A stretch of 64,000 nucleotides of DNA from Polaromonas sp. JS666. Lineage in GTDB: Bacteria; Pseudomonadota; Gammaproteobacteria; Burkholderiales; Burkholderiaceae_C. The translations under genes and the position numbers were made by a program. Location: the NCBI RefSeq assembly GCF_900103405.1, contig NZ_FNHX01000002.1:438496-502495 (forward strand), given 5' to 3'. The notes below the pieces were generated by a model. That model saw only the letters and a program-made list of their open reading frames with translations, made no database searches and was not told where the DNA came from. Below, one piece after another: positions 28,145 to 36,272 of this stretch. How positions within the stretch are numbered: position 1 is the stretch's first letter; the number at the start of each line of letters is the position of its first letter.

Positions 28145-29148
28145 GACGTCGCTCCGATCCGGCCGGCGGCCGCCGCACGCGCCTGGGATGCCTCGCGCGC
28201 CGCGCGCTTGCTGCGTATGCGGTCGGGAATGCTGAGCAACCCGTCGGGCAGCCAGACCATCAAAATCACCACCGCGGCGCCAAACATCGGCAAATACCAG
28301 TTGGACACCAGGGGCACGTCGCGCAGCCATTCCGGCAGCACCACACCCACGGCGGCGCCGACGACAGGCCCGAGGAAATAACCGGCACCGCCGACCACCA
28401 CCATCAGGTACAGCATGATGGAGGCGGCCACGGCGAAAGGCCCGGGCTCGATGAACTGCACCAGCGAGGCGAACAGCGCGCCCGCAATGCCCGCATAGAC
28501 CGCGCCTATGGCAAAGCTCAGCAGCGTGTAGTTGCGGATGTTGATGCCCAGGCTTTCGGCGCGTATCGGGTTGTCGCGCAGCGCCGTGAAAGCCTTGCCC
28601 CAGGGCGAGCGCAGCAGGCCCCACAGCAGGCCCGCCAGCAGCAGGGTGACCGCCAGCACGAAGTAGTAGTAGGCCAGGTTGCCTTCGAGCGAGTAGCCGA
28701 ACAGCGAGGGCCGCGCGATGTTGTTGATGCCGAAGGTGCCGCCCGTGAGCCACTCCTCGTTGCGCATCACCAGCCAGATCGCGGTGTTAAAGCCCAGCGT
28801 GGCGAAGGCCAGGTAAATCGCCTGCACGCGCAGCGCCGGAAAACCCAGGACCAGGCCGACGGCAAAGCAGATCAGCGCCGCGGCCGGCAGGCCCAGCCAG
28901 AAACTGACCCCGGCCTTCATGAGGATGGCCACGGTGTAAGCGCCTATGCCGAAGAAGGCCGCATGGCCCAACGACTTCTGGCCCGCATAGCCGACCGTGA
29001 GGTTCAGGCCCATGGTGGCGACAATGAAGACCAGCCAGTAGGTCAGCAGGTAAATACCGTAGTTCTTGAGGAACTGCGGCACCACCAGCACCAGCAAGGC
29101 AGCCAGGACCGTCAGCACCAGGGCGAATTTGTTGTTGGCGAGCTTCAT
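28141..29148 (-). CDS. livM: branched-chain-type ABC transporter permease (LivM class)
   Basis: A 335-residue membrane protein with about ten hydrophobic segments. LivM signatures are GLNLTVGYAGQKSLGHAAFFGIGAY near the N-terminus, RDNPIRAESLGINIRNYTLL and VGGAGYFLGPVVGA. A basic Ala/Arg-rich cytosolic tail follows. It overlaps livH by 4 bases and livG by 4 bases. Confidence 0.93.
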   Translation of the reverse strand: MKLANNKFALVLTVLAALLVLVVPQFLKNYGIYLLTYWLVFIVATMGLNLTVGYAGQKSLGHAAFFGIGAYTVAILMKAGVSFWLGLPAAALICFAVGLVLGFPALRVQAIYLAFATLGFNTAIWLVMRNEEWLTGGTFGINNIARPSLFGYSLEGNLAYYYFVLAVTLLLAGLLWGLLRSPWGKAFTALRDNPIRAESLGINIRNYTLLSFAIGAVYAGIAGALFASLVQFIEPGPFAVAASIMLYLMVVVGGAGYFLGPVVGAAVGVVLPEWLRDVPLVSNWYLPMFGAAVVILMVWLPDGLLSIPDRIRSKRAAREASQARAAAAGRIGATS

Positions 29149-30020
29149 ACCTTGCGCTCCTCTTTTTTACCCAGCAGGCCCTGCGGCTTGAAGAGAATCA
29201 CCACCATAAAAATCACCAGTGCCACCGCGTCCTTGTAGGCGGGCGAGATGTAGGCCGAGGCGAGGTTTTCAGCCACCCCCACGATCAGGCCGCCCAGCAG
29301 CGCGCCGCGCGAGTTGTTGAACCCGCCGATGATGGCGGCGAAAAAAGCCTTGGTGCCCAGGCCCTCGCCCATGTCGAACTTGGCGAGGTAGGTGGGCGTG
29401 ACCAGCAAGGCGGCCACCACCGCCAGCACGGCGTTGATGGCGAAGGTGTAGAAAATCATGCGCGGCACATTGATGCCCAGCACCGAGGCGCTCTCGGTGT
29501 TTTGCGCGACGGCCTGCATGGCACGGCCCGTCACGGTTTTGGCCAGGAAAGCCTGCGTCGCCATCACCACCACCAGCGCCAGCGCGAAGGTACCCACGTC
29601 CTGCAGGGTGATCGTGACCCCGGCGATGTTGAACAGCTTGTCGGCGAACAGGCTGGGGAAAGGATGGGCTTCGGCGCTGTAGCCGGCGCGCACGCCGTTG
29701 CGCAGCGCGATCGAAAGGCCTATGGTCGCCACGACGATGGGCATCATGCCGTATTTAAAGAGCGGGTCCACCACGCCGCGCTTGAAGACCCAGCCCAGCA
29801 GTAGCACGGCCAGCAGCGTCGCCATCACAAAGCTCACCAGCATGGGTGCGCCCAGCGAAATGAAGGCCAGCATCATGAAGGCCGGCAACATGACAAATTC
29901 GCCCTGGGCGAAGTTGATCGTTCCCGAGGCCTGCCACAGCAGGGTAAAGCCCAGTGCCGCCAGCGCATAAATGCTGCCGGTGGCCAGGCCCGAAAAAAAG
30001 AGTTGGAGAAAGTCCGTCAT
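29145..30020 (-). CDS. livH: branched-chain-type ABC transporter permease (LivH class)
   Basis: About 291 residues with eight or so membrane helices and LivH hallmarks: LATGSIYALAALGFTLLWQASG, NFAQGEFVMLPAF, AQNTESASVLGINVPRMI and IIGGFNNSRGALLGG. ATG at 30020 (MTDFLQLFF) is chosen; a longer frame to 30113 covers the hairpin-rich spacer after the binding-protein gene and is unlikely to be translated. Confidence 0.93.
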   Translation of the reverse strand: MTDFLQLFFSGLATGSIYALAALGFTLLWQASGTINFAQGEFVMLPAFMMLAFISLGAPMLVSFVMATLLAVLLLGWVFKRGVVDPLFKYGMMPIVVATIGLSIALRNGVRAGYSAEAHPFPSLFADKLFNIAGVTITLQDVGTFALALVVVMATQAFLAKTVTGRAMQAVAQNTESASVLGINVPRMIFYTFAINAVLAVVAALLVTPTYLAKFDMGEGLGTKAFFAAIIGGFNNSRGALLGGLIVGVAENLASAYISPAYKDAVALVIFMVVILFKPQGLLGKKEERKV

Positions 30021-30072
30021 GGAGAAGTCCGATGGTGGAGAAGGCCGGTTGTAGTCAGCGGAGGTTCCGGTG

Positions 30073-30120
30073 GGACGGGGCTTGCGCCCTGCCCCGCCGG
30101 CGGTCGGCCCCACGGGGCCG
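30073..30120 (-). terminator. hairpin-rich spacer between binding-protein and permease genes
   Basis: CGGCCCCACGGGGCCG at 30105-30120 is a 7-bp perfect stem, and GGGGC/GCCCC arms around 30077-30095 form a second. The hairpins follow the binding-protein stop codon directly and have no T-run. Such structures after the first transporter gene commonly raise the level of binding-protein mRNA relative to the permeases; this role is inference. Confidence 0.4.
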
Positions 30121-30133
30121 GCCGGGGTTTACG

Positions 30134-31366
30134 TCACTTCTTGGCGGCCGGCTTGGAGGCGGCGGGCTTGGGTGCGGGTGCGGCCGACGCCAGGGGAAGG
30201 GCCTTGCTCACGTCGCGGGTAGCCAGGCCCAGAGGCGGCACCATATCGATGACATCCTGCTTGCCGTTTTTGACTTCCACCATGAAGCTCATGCGGTCGA
30301 GGTCGCCCTTGTTGTCAAACTCGGTGTACATCAGCGCGCCGGGGTATTTGTCGGTGTTGACCTTCAGGCCCTTCATGGCCTCGGCCACGGCCTTGCGGTC
30401 CAGCTTGCCAGCCCTTTCAATCGCCGCCTTGAGCACGTAGACACCGGAGTAGCCCTTCATGCCGTTGTGGTCGGAGATGTATTTGTACTCTTTCTCGAAC
30501 TTGGCCTTGAAGGCGCGGATGGCAGGCACTGGGGCATCCACCGTCAGGCCCACGTGGGCGATCGCGCCGTTGGCGGCCTCGCCGGCCAGCTCGATGACTT
30601 TTTGGCCGGTCAGCGTGGTTTCGCCGATGATGGGCTTGGTCCAGCCCTGCTTGCGCAGCTCGCGCAGCAGGCGTGCCGACTCTTCCTCGTTCGAGTAGGC
30701 GAACACGCCGTCCGCATTGCTTTGTTTGGCGCGCAGCACCGCGGCCGAGAAGTCGACCTGACCGGGTTCGGTGGAGATTTCCGCTAGGATTTTGGTCGGC
30801 GAGTTGGCCAGGGCCTTGCGGATGGCGTCCATGCCGCCCTTGCCGAAGTCGTTGTTCACGTAGATGACGGCAATGCTCTTGAGCTTGGCCTGCTCACTGA
30901 TGTAGCGCGCCACTTTGGGCATGGCGGTGGACTGGGTGAAGCTGGTGCGGAACACATAAGGGTTGCCCTGCTCGGTGATGCTGGCCGCTTCGCCGCCGGT
31001 GAAGTTGGGCACTTCGGCGCGCCGCGACTCGGCCATGCTGACCATGATGGAGCCGGAGAACACCGGGCCGAAGATGGCGAACACATTGTCGTCAATGGCT
31101 TTTTGCGTCAGGCCTTTGGCCACACCGGGATTGCTTTGCGTGTCGGCGGTGCTGGTCTGGATTTTTTTGCCCAGGATGCCACCGCCGGCATTGATTTCCT
31201 TGACGGCGAGTTCCACGCCGTTCTTGAAGTTGGTGCCCGCCGTGGCGCCGCCGCCGGACAGTTCCACGATGTTGGCGATCTTGATCACATCTTGCGCGAA
31301 GCCGGCCGTGCTGCCCATGGCCAGCGCGCAAGCCGCAATCAATTGAAGGGCGAATCGTTTTTGCAT
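30134..31366 (-). CDS. branched-chain-type ABC transporter periplasmic substrate-binding protein
   Basis: A 410-residue exported protein with signal peptide MQKRFALQLIAACALAMG ending at GFA-QD. The mature part is a Leu/Ile/Val-binding-protein-type fold: IKIANIVELSGGGATAGTNFKNGVELAV, DTQSNPGVAKGLTQ, FGPVFSGSIM and YVNNDFGKGGMDAIRKAL. The C-terminus carries an unusual Ala/Pro/Lys-rich tail (about 390-410). It is the second gene of the cluster and probably selects the ligand, plausibly quinate, shikimate or an aromatic acid. Confidence 0.92.
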   Translation of the reverse strand: MQKRFALQLIAACALAMGSTAGFAQDVIKIANIVELSGGGATAGTNFKNGVELAVKEINAGGGILGKKIQTSTADTQSNPGVAKGLTQKAIDDNVFAIFGPVFSGSIMVSMAESRRAEVPNFTGGEAASITEQGNPYVFRTSFTQSTAMPKVARYISEQAKLKSIAVIYVNNDFGKGGMDAIRKALANSPTKILAEISTEPGQVDFSAAVLRAKQSNADGVFAYSNEEESARLLRELRKQGWTKPIIGETTLTGQKVIELAGEAANGAIAHVGLTVDAPVPAIRAFKAKFEKEYKYISDHNGMKGYSGVYVLKAAIERAGKLDRKAVAEAMKGLKVNTDKYPGALMYTEFDNKGDLDRMSFMVEVKNGKQDVIDMVPPLGLATRDVSKALPLASAAPAPKPAASKPAAKK

Positions 31367-31411
31367 GCTTGTCTCCTCTGGTTAAAAATCAATGCAGTCC
31401 AAAAAAAGCCA

Positions 31412-32374
31412 TCACAGGGCGGCCTGCGGCGCACTGGCGTGCGCTGCGGAAACCGTCGCCCGGCCGCCCGCCGGGATACGCCGGATTTCACCCGCCATCG
31501 CGGCCGGGTACAAATGCTCTCGGATAAAAGTCGCGTCGCGCCGCACCGCCTCGGCGGCCTCGGTGTAGCCGAAAAACTCCAGGTAGTCCGGCGCCTGCTG
31601 GATCAGCATTTCAAAGCCGGGCTGGGCCACCAGCCCGCGGCCGCGCACCGCGCGCACCAGCGGTGTGGGCTGGTTTTTCATGAGGATGTCGACCACCGCC
31701 GCATGCGGCGCCAGGCGCGACACATCGCAGGGCAGCGGGTCGGCGGCCTGCAGGCCCAGGGGCGAGGCATTGACGACCAGGTCGTAGCCCGAGGGGTCGC
31801 TGCCGGCGGCGGCCAGCACCAGCGTGCCCGCGGCCTGGGGCGCCGAGGCGATGCGCGACGCGATCGCCAGGGCCTTGCCCGGCACCGGGTCGTAGAGCGC
31901 GATTTCGGCCGGGGCGCGGCTGCCGGCAATCGCCAGCGAGGCGGCAATGGCCGAAGCGCCGCCGCCGGCGCCCAGCACCAGCACCCGCTTGCCTGTGTAG
32001 GCCACGCCGAAATAGTCGAGCGAGGACACAAAGCCCTTGCCGTCGAACAGCCCGCCTTCAAGTTTTCCATCGGGATTGCGGCGTATGCCGTTGACGGCGC
32101 CCGCCACGCGGCCGTAGTCGTTGCAGCGCGACAGCAGGCCCATCACCAGCGACTTGTGGGGGATGGCCAGGAACATGCCCTTGATATTCTTTGCCAGAAA
32201 GGCCGAGCGCACAAAGGTCTCGATGTCGCCGGCAGCCACATGCACGGGCACCAGCACGGCATTGATGCCCAGGGTTCTGAAGATCAGGTTGAAGACATCC
32301 GGCGCCCGGACCTGCTCCACCGGATCGCCGGGAATCAGGTAGACATCGGTATTGCCCTGGACGGTTGGAAGCAT
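31412..32374 (-). CDS. shikimate/quinate dehydrogenase (AroE family)
   Basis: A 320-residue AroE-family enzyme. The catalytic lysine is in FLAIPHKSLVM (Lys74), with Asn95 in GAVNGIRRN and the GGLFDGKGF loop (Asp111). The cofactor-binding turn is VLGAGGGASA and NASPLG follows. It is longer than E. coli AroE and carries a polar C-terminal extension. Beta-sheet substrate-site residues differ from biosynthetic AroE, and it heads a catabolic cluster, so oxidation of quinate or shikimate to the 3-dehydro acid is likeliest. It diverges from the IclR regulator. Confidence 0.88.
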   Translation of the reverse strand: MLPTVQGNTDVYLIPGDPVEQVRAPDVFNLIFRTLGINAVLVPVHVAAGDIETFVRSAFLAKNIKGMFLAIPHKSLVMGLLSRCNDYGRVAGAVNGIRRNPDGKLEGGLFDGKGFVSSLDYFGVAYTGKRVLVLGAGGGASAIAASLAIAGSRAPAEIALYDPVPGKALAIASRIASAPQAAGTLVLAAAGSDPSGYDLVVNASPLGLQAADPLPCDVSRLAPHAAVVDILMKNQPTPLVRAVRGRGLVAQPGFEMLIQQAPDYLEFFGYTEAAEAVRRDATFIREHLYPAAMAGEIRRIPAGGRATVSAAHASAPQAAL

Positions 32375-32411
32375 GTCGAAGTTCGCCTTGTATTTTGCTG
32401 ATCCGTTCGAT

Positions 32412-32458
32412 GATCGATTAATCAGCGCTTGATGGCCTGAACTTTATAGATCGATAAG
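32412..32458. promoter_or_regulatory. AT-rich divergent promoter region with TGATCGAT-type half sites
   Basis: TGATCGATTAATCA at 32412-32425 and GATCGATAA at 32450-32458 are partial repeats of the palindrome at 32492-32521. They lie 38 to 84 bases upstream of the dehydrogenase start, where operators for the leftward catabolic operon would be expected. GATCGATAA pairs with TTATCGATC at 32495-32503 as an inverted repeat. Confidence 0.5.
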
Positions 32459-32491
32459 ACTACTTCAAAGGAATATTCTTGATGCTTGAGC

Positions 32492-32521
32492 GATTATCGA
32501 TCAATAATGATCGACAATCGA
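32492..32521. promoter_or_regulatory. palindromic operator, probable IclR-family binding site
   Basis: CGATTATCGATCA (32492-32504), spacer ATAA, then TGATCGACAATCG (32509-32521): two 13-base inverted arms with one mismatch. It ends 20 bases before the regulator's ATG. IclR/PcaU-type regulators bind such palindromes in the region between their own gene and the genes they control. Confidence 0.7.
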
Positions 32522-32541
32522 CCGAAACAAGGGTTTGACCT

Positions 32542-33354
32542 ATGACCACCCCTCATGCTTCCGCGCCGTCCGAAGCCCTGCAGGCGCCCAACCCGCCCGC
32601 ACTCGACAAGCGCGACTGGATCGCCGGCCTGGAAAAAGGCCTGGGCATCATTGAATGTTTTGACGACGCCAACCCGCGCCTGACGGCCAGCCAGGCCGGC
32701 GCGCGCTGCGGCATGACACGCACCGCCGCGCGCCGCTACCTGCTGACGCTGGAGCACCTGGGTTATGTGGCCAGCGACGGCAAGCTGTTCTGGCTCACGC
32801 CGCGCGTGCTCAGGCTGGGCCAGTCCTATCTTGAATCGGCCCGGCTGCCGCGCATCGTCCAGCCCTTTTTGCAGCGCGTGACCGCCGGCACCCAGGAAAG
32901 CGCGTATGTCAGCGTGATGGACGGCGACGACATCGTTTACATCGCGCGCAACGGCTCCAGCCGAGCGATGAACACTGGCTATGTGCTGGGCTCGCGCGTG
33001 CAGGCCCAGGTCACGGCGGCAGGTTTGCTGATGCTGTCCATGCGCGAGCCCGCCTGGCTGGAAAAATGGCTGGACAGCCACGAACTCAAGGCCTACACCT
33101 CTTACACCATCGCCAGCAAGGACCGCCTGCGCATAGAGCTGGCCCGCGTGCGGACACAAGGCTGGGCGATTTCCGAGCAGCAGCTAGAGCTGAATTACCG
33201 GGGCATCGCGGTTCCCCTGCGCGACCGGCACGGCGACGTGGCGGGCGCGCTCAGCGTGACCATGCCCATGGGGCATGAGTCGAGTGAGGAGGCGGTTGGG
33301 AGGGTTTTGTCTGTGCTCCGTGAGACGGCGCAGGCTATGAGGAATTTGATTTAG
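32542..33354 (+). CDS. IclR-family transcriptional regulator (PcaR/PcaU/PobR type)
   Basis: A 270-residue regulator. The N-terminal winged helix (about residues 28-90) reads WIAGLEKGLGIIECF, RLTASQAGARCGMTRTAARRYLLTLEHLGY. The effector domain has VMDGDDIVYIARNGSSRAM, LGSRVQAQVTAAGLLM and YRGIAVPLRDRHGDVAGALSV. The starting ALEKGL/I..F style and the neighbours are those of Pca-type IclR regulators that respond to protocatechuate, quinate or beta-ketoadipate. It is transcribed divergently from the 12-kb catabolic cluster. Confidence 0.93.
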   Translation: MTTPHASAPSEALQAPNPPALDKRDWIAGLEKGLGIIECFDDANPRLTASQAGARCGMTRTAARRYLLTLEHLGYVASDGKLFWLTPRVLRLGQSYLESARLPRIVQPFLQRVTAGTQESAYVSVMDGDDIVYIARNGSSRAMNTGYVLGSRVQAQVTAAGLLMLSMREPAWLEKWLDSHELKAYTSYTIASKDRLRIELARVRTQGWAISEQQLELNYRGIAVPLRDRHGDVAGALSVTMPMGHESSEEAVGRVLSVLRETAQAMRNLI

Positions 33355-33480
33355 CGTTCCGGTCGCTGGTCGGGTTAGGGGCCGGGTCTTACTCCGGCGG
33401 GCGCGAGCTTCCTCCATCACCTCCTTCCTCTGCTTGGTCCTGCTGGCCGGGGGTAGCCCGGCGGCTACTCACTTTTATCG

Positions 33481-33505
33481 AAACCCGCAAAGCGGGTTTT
33501 CTTTT
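33481..33505 (+). terminator. terminator-like hairpin downstream of the IclR gene
   Basis: AAACCCGC, loop AAA, GCGGGTTT at 33481-33499, followed by TCTTTT: an 8-bp perfect stem with a T-rich tail on the plus strand. It lies about 127 bases after the IclR stop and inside the left flank of the inverted-repeat island, so it may be part of that element rather than a dedicated terminator. Confidence 0.55.
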
Positions 33506-33782
33506 GTTCGCCAAAAGGCGCGTTACACGCGCGGGGTTTGCTCACTTCGCGCAGCGAAGTTACGCAAACACCAAAAGTAAGCAAAAGAAAAGGCGACCCT
33601 GGTGTCTGCGTCCCTTCGCTTCGCTACGGGCAACCTGCGGTGCTCGGTCCAGCCGGGGTCTGGCTAAACTCGCTACGCTGCGCTTCGCTCAGACAACGCC
33701 AGCCCTTATCCGTCTGGACCTCCGCTCCTCGGCGCATACACAAGGGGTGGGGAAAAGAATACCAATACCGAATACCTGAAGA

Positions 33783-33814
33783 AACAAGGACACGCCTTGG
33801 CGTGTCCTTGTTTG
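33783..33814. repeat. central perfect hairpin of the inverted-repeat island
   Basis: AAACAAGGACACGCC and GGCGTGTCCTTGTTT flank a TT, a 15-bp perfect stem at the exact symmetry centre of the 33.4-34.1 kb island. Flanking ACCGAATACC (33767-33776) and GGTATTCGGTT (about 33836-33846) extend the symmetry. Confidence 0.9.
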
Positions 33815-34224
33815 TATTTGTCTTCTTTGTCTTTCGGTATTCGGTTCCCGATTGCCCCGTCCTGGCTGGGCCGAGGAGCGCAGAGACAAGCGGATCAGGG
33901 CTGGCGTTGTCTGAGCCGAAGGCGAGTTTAGCCAGACCCCGCTTGGCTCGAGCACCGCAGGTTGCCCCGTAGCGCAGCGTAGGGGACCCAGACTGCGGGT
34001 CGCCTTTCTTTTGGGTACTTTTCTTTGGCGAAGCAAAGAAAAGTGCCTCGCCCGCCGGGGCGAGACCCGGCCAGCAGAACTAAAAAGAGGAAAGAGGAGG
34101 ATGAAGAGGAAGAGCGCGAAGGCCGGAGCAAGACCCGGCCCTCCATCTGCAGCATCGGGCCGAATCTTGCACAATCAAACCACCTTTCATAGCGCCACAT
34201 TCATTGCCGTCCTTGCGGCGTTTC

Positions 34225-35109
34225 ATGCAAACCCGACACTTCCTCCAGCTCATCGCGATGTCTGCCCTCTGGGGCGCATCATTTCCCCTTCTGCGCATTG
34301 CCAGCCCGGCCTTGGGGCCGTGGGTGGTGGCGGCCGCGCGCTGCATCCTGGCGTCCATGGTGCTGGGCCTGCTGATGGTCTCGCTGCGCGGCCGCTGGCC
34401 GCCGCGCCAGGCCTGGCCGCGGCTGGCCTTGCTGAGCATGCTGTCGGTGGTGATGCCTTTTGTGCTGTACAACTGGGCGGCGCTGGTCATCCCCTCGGGT
34501 TACTCGGCGGTGCTCAATGCCACGGTGCCGCTTTTCGGCGTGATGGCCGCCGCGCTGGCCGGCGAGGAAAAACTCACCCGTATCCGCCTGCTCGGCTGCG
34601 CGGTGGGTTTTGCCGGCGTCGCGCTGCTGGTGCAACTGGGGCCCGTGGCCGTCACACCCAGGGTGATTCTGGCGGCGCTGGCCTGCGTGGCCGCGTCGGC
34701 CAGTTACGGCTTTGGCGCCGTCCTCATGAAGCGCGCCACCATGGCCTATTCGCCGCTGCCCTCGTCGGCCGTGGTGCACATTGCCGCTGCCCTGATCCTG
34801 CTGCTGCCGGGCGGGATCGCCGCGCCCTCGGCCGAGCTGACGCCCGGCGCGGTGGCCGCGGTAACCGTGCTGGGCACCTTCACCTCGGGTTTTATGTACT
34901 GGATCAGCATGCGGCTGATGCGCGAGATTCCGGCCAGCGCCACCACCTCGGCGGCCTTCATGATCCCGCTGTTCGGCGTGACCTGGGGCGGGCTGTTCCT
35001 GGGCGAGCCGGTCACGGCCAGCATGCTGCCCGGCTGCATCCTCGTGCTGTCGGCCACCGCGCTGATCACGGGCTTTAACCCGTTTCGCTCGGCGCCGCCC
35101 GAGCCTTAA
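34225..35109 (+). CDS. EamA/DMT-family transporter
   Basis: About 294 residues with ten predicted membrane helices and two EamA repeats. The first begins LIAMSALWGASFPLLRIASPALGPW and includes YNWAALVIPSGYSAVLNATVPLF; the second includes ASYGFGAVLMKRA and AFMIPLFGVTWGGLFLGEPVT. Members export or import small metabolites; the substrate is not readable. The ATG at 34225 is taken as start; a TTG at 34204 is open but nearer the repeat island. It converges with aroC. Confidence 0.88.
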   Translation: MQTRHFLQLIAMSALWGASFPLLRIASPALGPWVVAAARCILASMVLGLLMVSLRGRWPPRQAWPRLALLSMLSVVMPFVLYNWAALVIPSGYSAVLNATVPLFGVMAAALAGEEKLTRIRLLGCAVGFAGVALLVQLGPVAVTPRVILAALACVAASASYGFGAVLMKRATMAYSPLPSSAVVHIAAALILLLPGGIAAPSAELTPGAVAAVTVLGTFTSGFMYWISMRLMREIPASATTSAAFMIPLFGVTWGGLFLGEPVTASMLPGCILVLSATALITGFNPFRSAPPEP

Positions 35110-35114
35110 AAAGG

Positions 35115-36215
35115 CTAGCTCGGTTTTGCCCGGCTGATGTTGGGAGTGGTGACAACAACATCGGCGTTTTGCGCCCGCTGGCGCAGCGCATGCTCCATCA
35201 CCACCAGCGCCAGCAGCGCTTCGGCAATCGGTGTGGCGCGTATGCCCACGCAGGGGTCGTGGCGGCCCTTTGTCACCACCTCGGCCGGGTTGCCGGCCGT
35301 GTCTATCGACTGGCGCGGCGTGATGATGGAGCTGGTCGGCTTGATCGCGATCGAAACTTCCAGATCCTGGCCGGTGCTGATGCCGCCCAGTACGCCACCG
35401 GCGTTGTTCGACAGAAATCCCTCGGGCGCCAGCGAATCGCCGTGCGTGGTGCCGCGCTGCGTGACGCTCGCGAAACCCGCGCCGATTTCCACGCCCTTGA
35501 CCGCATTGATGCCCATCATGGCAAAGGCGATGTCGGCGTCCAGCTTGTCATACAGCGGCTCGCCCAGGCCCACCGGCACACCCGAGGCCGTCACGCGTAT
35601 GCGCGCACCGCAGGAATCGCCGGCCTTGCGCAGCGCGTCCATATAGTTTTCCAGCTTGGCCACATCGGCCACCGGCGCGAAGAAAGGATTGTTGGGCACA
35701 TGCTCCCAGGACTCGAAGGGGATGACTTCATCGCCGACCTGCGTCATGCAGCCGCGAAACACCGTGCCGTATTTTTCGGCCAGCCATTTTTTGGCGACGG
35801 CGCCGGCCGCCACCGTGGGCGCCGTCAGCCGCGCCGACGAGCGACCGCCGCCGCGTGGGTCGCGCAAGCCGTATTTGTGCAGGTAGCTGTAGTCGGCATG
35901 GCCGGGGCGGAAGGTTTCCAGGATGTTGCTGTAGTCCTTGCTGCGCTGGTCGGTGTTGCGTATCAGCAGGCAGATAGGCGTGCCGGTGGTCTTGCCCTGG
36001 TAGACGCCGGAGAGGATCTCGACGGCATCGGGCTCGTTGCGCTGCGTCACATGGCGGCTGGTGCCGGGACGGCGGCGGTCCAGGTCGGCCTGGATGTCGG
36101 CCTCGCTCAATTCCATGCCCGGCGGGCAGCCGTCAATCACGCAACCAATGGCCGGGCCGTGGGATTCACCGAAATTGGTGACCGCGAATAGGGTTCCTAA
36201 GGTATTTCCGCTCAT
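35115..36215 (-). CDS. aroC: chorismate synthase
   Basis: A 366-residue enzyme of normal length converting EPSP to chorismate with reduced FMN. Signatures are [26 protein letters not shown] at the N-terminus, [44 protein letters not shown] and the C-terminal [18 protein letters not shown]. It is monocistronic here, with the DMT transporter convergent 5 bases beyond its stop. Confidence 0.97.
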   Translation of the reverse strand: MSGNTLGTLFAVTNFGESHGPAIGCVIDGCPPGMELSEADIQADLDRRRPGTSRHVTQRNEPDAVEILSGVYQGKTTGTPICLLIRNTDQRSKDYSNILETFRPGHADYSYLHKYGLRDPRGGGRSSARLTAPTVAAGAVAKKWLAEKYGTVFRGCMTQVGDEVIPFESWEHVPNNPFFAPVADVAKLENYMDALRKAGDSCGARIRVTASGVPVGLGEPLYDKLDADIAFAMMGINAVKGVEIGAGFASVTQRGTTHGDSLAPEGFLSNNAGGVLGGISTGQDLEVSIAIKPTSSIITPRQSIDTAGNPAEVVTKGRHDPCVGIRATPIAEALLALVVMEHALRQRAQNADVVVTTPNISRAKPS

Positions 36216-36272
36216 GGGGGGATTATCCCAGAGGGGGCTGAAGGCTGGATTTCTTTCTTGACTGCCCGATCT

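Larger units (their letters stand above)
33439..34078. repeat. large imperfect inverted repeat island made of nested hairpins
   Basis: The gene-free stretch 33355-34224 is dominated by one long palindrome centred near 33797. The left arm 33572-33735 (GGCGACC, GCAACCTGCGGTGCTCG, GGGGTCTGGCTAAACTCG, CAGACAACGCCAGCCC) recurs as its reverse complement at about 33860-34023. The centre is the 32-base hairpin of 33783-33814. Smaller hairpins occur at 33481-33499, 33544-33560, 34018-34044 and about 34047-34065. Short open frames here run through the repeat arms and resemble no protein, so I annotate none. It looks like a mobile or amplified non-coding element. Confidence 0.85.

Noticed and set aside
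33504..34200. Several short open frames (up to about 160 codons) in the palindromic island
   Set aside because: They run through inverted-repeat arms on both strands with Arg/Ser-rich products that mirror each other; best explained by the repeat.
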